This document shows positions 24,445 through 32,102 of a DNA stretch of 64,000 bases, piece by piece. This DNA is from Archangium violaceum Cb vi76. Lineage in GTDB: Bacteria; Myxococcota; Myxococcia; Myxococcales; Myxococcaceae. The position numbers were made by a program, and so were the translations under genes. Below the pieces are notes generated by a model. The model did not search any database and was not told the DNA's origin. It saw only the letters and a list, made by a program, of their open reading frames with translations. The DNA lies in NCBI RefSeq assembly GCF_000733295.1, contig NZ_JPMI01000227.1, positions 49,441-113,440 of the forward strand. The letters are read 5' to 3'. Within the stretch, counting starts at the first letter, position 1. Every line of letters begins with the position of its first letter.

Positions 24445-25176
24445 TCAGCGAGCCGTGACATCAGTTGCTTGGGGCTGTCGGGGTCCTCGAACTCCCAGAC
24501 ATTCAAGATTGAGATGGGGGGGGGGGCTCGTGGGTTCGGGTTGGGGCTCGTTTCTTCCCGGCGTGGGAAGAAGCTCGACCGCTTTCGCGTACTGGCCCGC
24601 GACGAGCAGGTTCAGGCCTGATTCCGCGAAGGTCTCGAGCAGGACTTTCATGCAGGCATTGAACTCGTCCAGGTATTGATCCGAGATCAGGGTGCATGTG
24701 ACCTGCAGGAGGTAGGGGTCTTTCGCACGTGCCTGTGCGTAGTACTGCTGGCTCTTGAGTGTGAACAGGTAGTCCAGTTGGGTCAGTGTCTGCAGGGGGG
24801 GCGGAACTTCCTGCGAGGAGACCTGTCTCGAGGAGAGTTTGTCGTCGGAGGAGCGTTTGTTGTTTGGGGTGAGTTGATTCTCGGTGAGGAGTGAGTGGAT
24901 GCGTACGTCCTCGATGAGTCGGTGGCATGCCTGGAAGGCAGGGTCCTTCGAGAGGAGGTACTCGAGGGTTTCGATGGGCTGGTAGTGCTCATCGACGTAG
25001 TAGATCTCGAAGACCCTGTCCGGGTTGCCCGTCAGCGCGGAGGACTTCACCTGCCGGTAGATGCCGTAGGGCTCCAACAATCGTTTCCGCACCTGGGCGG
25101 CGAGGAGATAGCGCAGCAACTCGCCGTGCTTCACCAGACTCGTGAAGAGCAGGTACTGGGGTTGTGTATGGGTCAT
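24445..25176 (-). CDS. Unknown protein, first gene of the YcaO-TfuA cassette
   Basis: 243 aa from ATG 25176, preceded by AAGGAGG at ideal spacing. The N-terminal half, LLFTSLVKHGELLRYLLAAQ then FEIYYVDEHYQPIETLEYLL, looks like a folded alpha/beta region. A Ser/Pro-rich linker (~105-130) precedes a second region, LDYLFTLKSQQYYAQARAK. The C-terminus is Pro-rich, where an 11-G/C homopolymer (24516-24526) encodes the SPPP stretch and creates a slippage site. No signal, membrane or catalytic motif. GC (roughly 53-62% in sampled lines) is below neighbouring genes. The 162-nt gap to the next gene holds no clear terminator, so it is probably co-transcribed. No recognised family. Confidence 0.7.
   Translation of the reverse strand: MTHTQPQYLLFTSLVKHGELLRYLLAAQVRKRLLEPYGIYRQVKSSALTGNPDRVFEIYYVDEHYQPIETLEYLLSKDPAFQACHRLIEDVRIHSLLTENQLTPNNKRSSDDKLSSRQVSSQEVPPPLQTLTQLDYLFTLKSQQYYAQARAKDPYLLQVTCTLISDQYLDEFNACMKVLLETFAESGLNLLVAGQYAKAVELLPTPGRNEPQPEPTSPPPHLNLECLGVRGPRQPQATDVTAR
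24516..24526 (+). repeat. Homopolymeric G11 tract inside a coding region
   Basis: Eleven consecutive G on the plus strand (C11 in the sense of the 243-aa gene), within its last 30 codons. Such tracts are slippage-prone; a one-base change would replace the C-terminal tail. It may also be a sequencing-length error. Confidence 0.9.
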
Positions 25177-25291
25177 CGTTGCCTCCTTGGGTGGAACAGC
25201 GTGTGTTGCAAGGGAATGAGCAGAGGTGCGCGCGAGGGCTCTCCCCTGAAGACATCCTGGGGGCGGAAACGTGGAATGGGACCGGCTCCGC

Positions 25292-26212
25292 TCAGGGTCG
25301 TGATTCGTGGGCGGTCACCTGCTGCCCGGCCAGCACGCGCTCCACGTAGTCACGTACGGGGAGGGGGCGTAGCTCCAGGGCCTCCATCGCCGGTCCGGGG
25401 TCGATCGGGCCGCCGAGCGCCACGTGGAGCATCATCGCCGCGAAGGAGCGCTGGAGTGGATCCGTGGCCGCCTCGAGCTGCTCGCGGAGCGTCTGCTCGG
25501 AGGTGTACGACAGCGTCCACGGGCGTCCGCTCCGCTCCTCGAAGAGGCGCACCACGTCGAGCTGGCCGAGCGCCTCCTCCGCGCCGAGCGGGAGGACCGC
25601 GTTCCAGGCTTGCGGCCGCTCCAGCGCCCGGGCGGCGCAACGGGCCACGTCCTCGAGGGAGATCCAGTTCAGCTTGCCGGTGCCCGTTCCGAAGAGCCGG
25701 GCCTGGGCATGGAGGTAGTCGAAGCCCAGGGCGGGGCCCAACCAGACCTCGGCGAAATAGGTGGGCTGGAGGAGGGTGTAGCGAGGCATGCCGCTCTCCC
25801 TCAGCGCCCGCTCCACCGCGCGCTTGGCGTCCTGCAGGGGGAAGCTGAGCGGGTTGGGCGGGAACGAGATGAAGACGAAGTGCTCCACCCCGGCGCGCCG
25901 GGCGGCCTCGACGAGGGCGAGCTGGCCTTCCAGGTCCACCGTCTGGAGCGAATCTCCCTCCTGCCGTGAGAGCGCGGCGGAGGCCGTCGAGATGACGGTC
26001 CGGGCTCCCTCGCACAGCGCCTCGAGCGAGGGCGGGTCCTTCAGATCTCCCCGACGCAGCTCGAGGCCCCAGCGCTCGAGTCGTGCGACCCGTTCCGGAT
26101 CCGAGGTCGACCGGACCAGGGCTCGCGTGGGCTCCCCCGCGGCGGCCAACCGTGCGCAGATGGCTCCGCCCAGCAGTCCCGTGGCTCCTACGACGGTCGT
26201 GATGTGACTCAT
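25292..26212 (-). CDS. NmrA/SDR-type NAD(P)-binding protein
   Basis: 306 aa with the atypical SDR (NmrA-like) Rossmann start ITTVVGATGLLGGAICARLAA (GxxGxxG), RALVRSTSDPERVARLERWGLELRRGDLKDPPSL, and a degenerate active site (VFISFPPN; no YxxxK). Such proteins act as NAD(P)H-dependent reductases, isomerases or redox-sensing regulators; which applies cannot be told. It lies between the YcaO cassette and the kinase gene with 80-115 nt gaps on both sides and shows ordinary high GC, so it is probably an independent unit. Confidence 0.8.
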   Translation of the reverse strand: MSHITTVVGATGLLGGAICARLAAAGEPTRALVRSTSDPERVARLERWGLELRRGDLKDPPSLEALCEGARTVISTASAALSRQEGDSLQTVDLEGQLALVEAARRAGVEHFVFISFPPNPLSFPLQDAKRAVERALRESGMPRYTLLQPTYFAEVWLGPALGFDYLHAQARLFGTGTGKLNWISLEDVARCAARALERPQAWNAVLPLGAEEALGQLDVVRLFEERSGRPWTLSYTSEQTLREQLEAATDPLQRSFAAMMLHVALGGPIDPGPAMEALELRPLPVRDYVERVLAGQQVTAHESRP

Positions 26213-26296
26213 GGCCAGCCCCCGGCAATCACCCTCTGTCTTGAGGGTGAGGCGTCCCCGGGTGTGATGCCAGGGGGCCCCGGAGGCATCCCCGGC

Positions 26297-29200
26297 TCAC
26301 AGGAATCTCAACCGCTGGGCGGATTGCACGGCGTGCTCCAGGTGTTCCCGTGACGCCTCCCGCTGGTCCTGGTCCCAGGCGGTGATGGCCGCTTCCAGGC
26401 TGGTGGTCAACGGTTCGGGCAGTCGTTGCTGCGTCGGGTCCAGCAATGCGCGCGCATGCTTCACTGCCTCCGCTACGTCCTGGCGCTGGAGCTCCACCGC
26501 CAGCAGCACCCACAATCCCTGCCACTGGATGGGATAGGGATAGACCGCCGACAATTCGTTCCAGCACTCCAGGGCCGCTCGGGCCGTCTGTCTGGCCTCG
26601 TCCAGCCGCCCCTCCTTCCAGGCCACCCATGCCAGGTTGGCCCGGGCCGCGCCCACGTAGTCGGGCATGCCCGAGGCGAGCACCACCTCCAGGTTCCGCT
26701 GGCCGTACTCGCGCGTGCGTTCCACCTGGCCGAGCTCGCGGTAGAGCAGCGTCAGGTACGTGAGGATGCGCGACTGGAGCGTCATGTCACCGAGTTGCTC
26801 CGCCATCTCCAACGCGGCGAGATCCTGCCGCTCGGCCTCCTCGAAGTCCCCATGGAACAGGAGGGCGAAGGCATTGTTGAAGCGGGTCAGCGCGCGCGTG
26901 GAGATGTCACCGGAGGCATCGGCGGCCTCCACCGCCAGGCGGCCATACTCCAGCGTGTCGGAGCCCATCACGTAGCGGCGCTGCCGCAGGGTCGTGTTGA
27001 CGAGCAGCACGAAGAAGCGGGCCCGCTGCAAGGGCGTTCCCCGGGTCTCCACCACCGGGCGCACCTTCCTCAGCTGCGCGTCCATCTCCTCCCGCCGGTT
27101 CATCCAGTAATACGTCCAGTGCCGATCCTCGTGGATCTGCATCCATTCCTGCCACCACCGGGTCGTGTGCGGAGCATCCTCCGGGGGGACGGACCCGAGG
27201 GCGGCCTCGGCCTCGTCGTGGGCGCGCAGGGCCTCCTCGTGCTGGTGACGCATCTCCCAGGTCTTGCCCCTCTTGAGGTGGAGGCGCGCCTGGCGGAGCC
27301 GCTCGTCTGGCCCGAGCCGCGCCAGCGCCTCGTCGAAGGCCGCGCGGGCCTCCTCCTGCTGTCCGGTGAGCGCCAGCACATCTCCCAGGTTCTCGTGGAG
27401 GCGGCGCAGGGTCGGCCGCCAGTCCTCCAGCTCGTTCCGCTCCCGCGCCAGGTGCTCGCGGGCCTCGGCCAGGGCCGCCCGGTAGAAGGTGATGGCCTGC
27501 TCGTTGGCATGGGCCACGCGCGCGCGCTCGCCCGCCCGCAGGAAGTAGCGGCTGGCCCGGTCGTGGAGACCGGCCTTCGCCCAATGGTTGCCCAGACCCG
27601 GGAAGTACAGGGCGAAGTCGAGCGCCTGCCTGTAGCGGTGCTCGATGGCCTCGGCGGCCCGGTGGTGGTGCTGCCGGAGCCGCTGGGGCGGGATGCTGGC
27701 GTAGGTGAACTCGCGCAGCTTGTCGTGGAGGAAGCGCGACTCGTTGCCCGCGGACTTCTCGAGGATCTGCCGCACCCGCAGCGTCTGCAGCGCCTCCATG
27801 GCCACCGGGCGCTCCAGGGGCACCGTCTCCAGCAGGAGCTCGGTGTCGAACTCGCGCCCGAGCACGGCCGCGGCCTCCACCAGCACCTGGGCCCGGGAGT
27901 CCAGCTCCCTCAGCCGCCGGTGGATGATCTCCGCGATGGCGCCAGGCAGCGACAGCTTCTCGAGCAGGCCCACCGTCCGTGCCCGCTCGTCCAGGCGCCA
28001 CTGCCCGGCCTCGTCGCGGTGGAGCAACCCCTCCGAGATGGTGGCCCGCAGGTACTCGGCGACGAAGAACGGGTTGCCCTCGGAGCGGTGGACCAGCCTG
28101 TCGAAGTCCCGCGGCAGCGAGGGCAGCGCGAGCATGCCGCGCGCCATGGACTCGATGCTGCGCTCGTCGAGCCGCCCCAGCTCCAGCTGGAGGGAGCCCC
28201 GAGCGGACACCACCTCGCGCAGCGGGTCGCCCATCTCCTCCATGCGGTAGGTGCCCAGCAACAGCACCCCGTGTTTGACCAGCTCCTCGTGCCGTAACTG
28301 CCGCAGGAAGGCCAGGGTCATCTCGTCCGCCCACTGGAGGTCATCGATGATGAGCAGCATGGAGTCCTCCTCGGCGAGGGCGAAGAGGACCTCCTGGAGG
28401 GCGGCGAAGATGCGGGCGCGCGCGGCGTCGGGATCCGCGAGAGGGCGCGGCGGGGGCAGCTCCCGCTGACCGGGAAGCTCGTCCAGGGTGGGCTCATAGG
28501 CGACCAGCAACTTGCCCCGGGGCCCGAGCAGGTGCGCCGTCTCCTGCCTGCCACCATGCTTGCAGCGGTCCGCCACGGCGGCCAGCAGCGAGCGGAAGGG
28601 ATGGAGCGGTGAGGCCTTCATGCCGGTGTCCACCCGCGTGCCGGAGAGACCGAGCGGGATGCACTCGCAGGTCACCACCGGGAGCTCCCGGTAGAGGGCC
28701 TCACGGGCCACCTCCAGGGCCAGCCGTGTCTTGCCCACGCCGCTGCCCCCGCCGATGAAGGCCCTGCCGCCCCTGGCGGACAGCAGGCCGTCCAGCAACT
28801 CGCGCAGCCTGCTCATGACCACTTCTCGCCCCTGGAAGGGCGGGCGGTAGAGGTAGGGCCGGGGCCGGGGCAGCTCCGCGGGCTCGTCCGTCCGCAGTCC
28901 CAGCTCCGAGAGCACCCGGGCCACGTCCTCGGCATAGCCCATCCGGTCCTCGGGCCGCTTGGCGAGGAGCTTGAGGATGAGCCACTCCAGCTTTTCCGGC
29001 AGCGGCTCCTGGAGGAGCTCGGAGGGGCGGGTGGGGGACTCATGGAGGTGAGCGCGGCGGAGCTCCCGGACCGTCTGGCCGCGGAAGGGCGCGAAGCCGG
29101 TCACGCATTCGTAGAGGATGCAGCCGAGTGAATAGAGATCGGCGCGGGCGTCCACGAGGTCTCCGCGGATCTGCTCGGGTGCCATGTACAGCAGCGTGCC

Positions 29201-29779
29201 CAGCCCGGTGCTGTCCACCTGGAGGACCTCCCGTCCGAAGGCCCCGCCGAACTCCACCGAGACGCCGAAATCCCCGAGCGCTGGAGTGCCATCCTGGCGG
29301 ATGAAGACGTTGCCGGGCTTGAGGTCGCGGTGGACGAAGCCGCAGCCGTGCATATAGGCCAACGGCGCGCACAGCCGCCGCACCCACTCCAGCAACGGGC
29401 GGGCGGGCGGTCCCCGCGTTCCCTCCCGCGCGCCGGGTGGACCGGCCCGCGGGTGGTACCGCTCGATGCGTTGCCGGAGGGTGTCTCCCTCCACCAGCTC
29501 CATGGCGTACCAGGGCAGCCCCCTCCAGACGCCGTGGTCGATGATCCGCACGATGCCCGGATGATGGATGCGGCTGAGGGACTGGACCTCGCGCCGGATG
29601 CTCGCCAGGGTGATGGTCCGGGTGACACGCACGGTCTTCAGCGCCACGCGCTCGCCCGTCTCCCGGTGGACCGCCAGGTAGACGATCCCCATGCCGCCGC
29701 TGCCGAGGATTCCCTGGAGCAGGTAGGGGCCCATCTCCCGAGGGACGGACGGCTCCTGCGTCGATGAAACGCTCTCCAT
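26297..29779 (-). CDS. Ser/Thr protein kinase-AAA ATPase-TPR fusion (MalT/STAND-like sensor)
   Basis: 1160 aa from ATG 29779 (GGGGGAG 11 nt upstream). Kinase domain ~19-280: P-loop GSGGMG (26-31), catalytic Lys in VALKTV (48), HRDLKPGN (150-157), DFG (170-172), APEQ (200-203); all residues for activity are present. Next an AAA/STAND ATPase with Walker A GGSGVGKT (344-351), Walker B SMLLIIDDLQWAD and an ALVEAAAVLGREFD helical region. The C-terminal ~450 residues are tetratricopeptide-like helical repeats (RASRYFLRAGERARVAHANEQA, NLGDVLALTGQQEEARAAFDEA). No membrane helix. The architecture is the PknK-like kinase-ATPase-TPR class common in myxobacteria, probably cytosolic signal integration. 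It diverges from the CHAT/STAND pair across a 326-nt gap. Confidence 0.87.
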   Translation of the reverse strand: MESVSSTQEPSVPREMGPYLLQGILGSGGMGIVYLAVHRETGERVALKTVRVTRTITLASIRREVQSLSRIHHPGIVRIIDHGVWRGLPWYAMELVEGDTLRQRIERYHPRAGPPGAREGTRGPPARPLLEWVRRLCAPLAYMHGCGFVHRDLKPGNVFIRQDGTPALGDFGVSVEFGGAFGREVLQVDSTGLGTLLYMAPEQIRGDLVDARADLYSLGCILYECVTGFAPFRGQTVRELRRAHLHESPTRPSELLQEPLPEKLEWLILKLLAKRPEDRMGYAEDVARVLSELGLRTDEPAELPRPRPYLYRPPFQGREVVMSRLRELLDGLLSARGGRAFIGGGSGVGKTRLALEVAREALYRELPVVTCECIPLGLSGTRVDTGMKASPLHPFRSLLAAVADRCKHGGRQETAHLLGPRGKLLVAYEPTLDELPGQRELPPPRPLADPDAARARIFAALQEVLFALAEEDSMLLIIDDLQWADEMTLAFLRQLRHEELVKHGVLLLGTYRMEEMGDPLREVVSARGSLQLELGRLDERSIESMARGMLALPSLPRDFDRLVHRSEGNPFFVAEYLRATISEGLLHRDEAGQWRLDERARTVGLLEKLSLPGAIAEIIHRRLRELDSRAQVLVEAAAVLGREFDTELLLETVPLERPVAMEALQTLRVRQILEKSAGNESRFLHDKLREFTYASIPPQRLRQHHHRAAEAIEHRYRQALDFALYFPGLGNHWAKAGLHDRASRYFLRAGERARVAHANEQAITFYRAALAEAREHLARERNELEDWRPTLRRLHENLGDVLALTGQQEEARAAFDEALARLGPDERLRQARLHLKRGKTWEMRHQHEEALRAHDEAEAALGSVPPEDAPHTTRWWQEWMQIHEDRHWTYYWMNRREEMDAQLRKVRPVVETRGTPLQRARFFVLLVNTTLRQRRYVMGSDTLEYGRLAVEAADASGDISTRALTRFNNAFALLFHGDFEEAERQDLAALEMAEQLGDMTLQSRILTYLTLLYRELGQVERTREYGQRNLEVVLASGMPDYVGAARANLAWVAWKEGRLDEARQTARAALECWNELSAVYPYPIQWQGLWVLLAVELQRQDVAEAVKHARALLDPTQQRLPEPLTTSLEAAITAWDQDQREASREHLEHAVQSAQRLRFL

Positions 29780-30105
29780 CTGGTTCACGGCTCCCCCTGT
29801 TCCAAAGGGCCCCCCACCCAGGCAGCACATCGAGGGCCGCGCCGCTCGCCAGCGAGCCGGTGGTGCCCGCTACCCCAGGCTCTTCATGCCCATATGGGTA
29901 GGGAGGGCACGGGCGAAGTGACAACGAGACACGGCGGGCGGCTCCAGCCCTTGTTGTCATCCTCTCCTCACGGGCAGGCCTCCATCGGGCTCGAGCCGTG
30001 GCTCGCCCGCCAGGTTCCTCGAAGTCGTATGGCGGGTACTAGTTTTCACGTCGGGAGGGATGGAGCCCGCCCTGGCGCGGCGGGACACCGAGGGAAGGAG
30101 CCGCC
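29780..30105. promoter_or_regulatory. Divergent intergenic region (kinase / CHAT operon)
   Basis: 326 nt without a gene. It contains a perfect 10-bp palindrome CCCATATGGG (29889-29898). A weak minus-strand promoter TTGTCA-18-TACCCA lies over the same area, and a TACTAG -10-like hexamer stands before the CHAT gene. The palindrome could be a shared operator. No RNA gene or repeat is seen. Confidence 0.4.
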
Positions 30106-32100
30106 GTGGCGCTCGACGGACAGGCGAAAGGGTTGTCGTGCCGCTTCGAGCTGGTGCGTGGACCGGAGGGGTATCTCGTGCGCTTCGTGGCGGATGGGGG
30201 CGAGCCCATCGAGCGCCCGTTCGGCTTCGAGCTCTCGTCCACCTCCAGGTCCCGGGGCGTCATCGCCCGCATCGAGCAGGGCATCTGCACGCGGCCGGAC
30301 CTGCAGGACGTGGGCAGCCAGTTGTGGAACGCGCTCCGTCCTCCGGGCATCCAGGAGGCCTTCGCCGCGCTGGAGCGCCAGGCCGACGAGTCGAGGCCCT
30401 TGCAGGTGTGGCTGGACATCCCCGCCGAGGCCGAGGTCGAGCGGCTGCCGTGGGAGGCGCTCCATGACGAGATGGCGAGCAGCTTCCTGGGGACCGACCT
30501 GCGCTACTGCCTGTCGCGCATGCCCCCGCGGGGCTGCCCGCCCTGTCAGCTCCAGCCCCGGAGCGAGCAGCCCATCCGGGTCCTGGTGGTCATCCCCGAG
30601 GGCAGCGGCCTCCAGGTGCAATACGAGTGGAACAACCTGCGCAGCGCGGCCAGGGATCTACGGGACGTGCTGCACCTCGGGCTGATGGAGGGGAGGGTGA
30701 CGCCGGATCAGCTCCTGAAGGAGCTCCGGTCCTCTCCCTGGGACGTGTTGCACTACATCGGCCATGGCGAGGTGAGCGACGAGGGTGTCTGCATCCGGCT
30801 CAATGGCGAGGAGCCGGGCACGGACCTGTGGATGGATGCCTCCACCTTCGCCAGCCTGGTGCAGGGCCAGCGCCTGCGGCTGGCGTTGCTCAACTGCTGC
30901 CTGGGTGCCTCGCCCTCGGTGTCGCGGACGCTCTTCGGGCTCGGGCCCCACCTCATGCGCACGGCGCGTGTCCCCGCCGTCATCGCCATGCGGTATGAAA
31001 TCCCCGACGCCGTCTCCATCCGGTTCGCGGACGGCTTCTACCGCGAGCTGCTCACGGGCCGGGAGCCCGGGCGGGTGGACATCGCCATCCAGCAGGCGCG
31101 GCGCGCGCTGCGCATCAACGCGAGCGGCGACACCGTCCGGGGTTTCGTCACCCCCGTGCTCTACCTGAGCCCCGGTTGCGAGCACCTCTTCGACGTGCAC
31201 CCGGTGCAGGAGACGCTCGTGTCTTCCCGGGTGGAGCCGGTGACGCAGACGCCTGTCGTCCCGTTGCCGCGGGCGCTGGTGGCGAGCTTGCGCGAGGGCC
31301 GCTGCATTCCGGTGGTGGGGCCCGGGTTGTACCAGCTCCCCGGAGTGACGCGGCGGCACGTGGTGGATGCTCCCGTCCCCGCGCCCACCCTGGGGCAACT
31401 CATCCACCACCTCGCGAGCGAGAGTGGCTATCCGGAGGAGGAGGAGCTGCTGCGGATGCAGACGGCGGGTGACTGGTACCTCTCCCTCCTCCTGGCGCGT
31501 GTCTGCCAGCACTTCCAGCGCGACGGCCATCGCTACCGCCTCATCGCCTCCCTTCAGGCCGCGTGCGGACGGGCGGAGCCTCCGGCGACCCTCATGCAGC
31601 TCGCCGCCTGGAACGTCCCCGGCATCTTCTACCTGCACTTCGACGGGTTGATGGAGGAGGCGCTCAAGCGGGCCCGGAAGATGGCCCGGGTGCTCAACCG
31701 CGTGGAGCAGGCCCAGACGGGGGGGGAGCACGCCGCGCCGCTGCTGGTGAACGTGTTGGGCACGCTCACCAACGCTCCCTCGCTCATGCTCACCGAGATG
31801 GACCACGAGCACGTCTGGGAGCGGATGTCGCACGCCAGCTCGGACGTGGTGGACCTGGTCCGCCAGATGGGCCGCAGCTTCCTCTTCCTGGGCGTGTCTC
31901 CTCGCGACCAGCTCGCCCGCCGGCTCTCCTGTCTGCTCGAGACGGGCGATGCCTCCATGCAGGGCCCCTGCTTCTTCGTGTCCCGGGAGGCCACCGAGGT
32001 CGACACCGCCTACTGGCGGCCCTTCAACGTGCTGTGGATTCGCGAGGAGCCGGCCACGGTCATCGAGGCGCTCACCGCCCGGATGGATGCGGAGGGATAG
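30106..32100 (+). CDS. CHAT-domain protease fused to a degenerate SIR2-like domain
   Basis: 664 aa from GTG 30106 (GGAAGGAG upstream). Residues ~100-350 are a CHAT caspase-like domain: PWEAL, the catalytic His in VLHYIGHGEVSDEG (H220) and Cys in LALLNCCLGASP (C264/C265), then VPAVIAMRYEIPD. Residues ~385-650 match a SIR2-like domain by pattern: IPVVGPGLYQL, LGQLIHHLA, IFYLHFDGLMEEAL, LLVNVLGTLTNAPSLMLTEMDHEHV, SFLFLGVSPRDQLARRL. The TTN motif and the catalytic His of the LHG motif are missing (NVLGT), so NAD hydrolysis is doubtful and the domain may only bind or sense a ligand. Two nt before the STAND gene, so one operon. A peptidase effector of a conflict or signalling module is inferred. 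Confidence 0.8.
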   Translation: MALDGQAKGLSCRFELVRGPEGYLVRFVADGGEPIERPFGFELSSTSRSRGVIARIEQGICTRPDLQDVGSQLWNALRPPGIQEAFAALERQADESRPLQVWLDIPAEAEVERLPWEALHDEMASSFLGTDLRYCLSRMPPRGCPPCQLQPRSEQPIRVLVVIPEGSGLQVQYEWNNLRSAARDLRDVLHLGLMEGRVTPDQLLKELRSSPWDVLHYIGHGEVSDEGVCIRLNGEEPGTDLWMDASTFASLVQGQRLRLALLNCCLGASPSVSRTLFGLGPHLMRTARVPAVIAMRYEIPDAVSIRFADGFYRELLTGREPGRVDIAIQQARRALRINASGDTVRGFVTPVLYLSPGCEHLFDVHPVQETLVSSRVEPVTQTPVVPLPRALVASLREGRCIPVVGPGLYQLPGVTRRHVVDAPVPAPTLGQLIHHLASESGYPEEEELLRMQTAGDWYLSLLLARVCQHFQRDGHRYRLIASLQAACGRAEPPATLMQLAAWNVPGIFYLHFDGLMEEALKRARKMARVLNRVEQAQTGGEHAAPLLVNVLGTLTNAPSLMLTEMDHEHVWERMSHASSDVVDLVRQMGRSFLFLGVSPRDQLARRLSCLLETGDASMQGPCFFVSREATEVDTAYWRPFNVLWIREEPATVIEALTARMDAEG

Positions 32101-32102
32101 GG

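Noticed and set aside
24503..24928. Overlapping 141-aa frame within the 243-aa cassette gene
   Set aside because: No ribosome binding site, Pro/Thr/Arg-rich shadow; relevant only as the alternative frame after slippage at the G11 tract.
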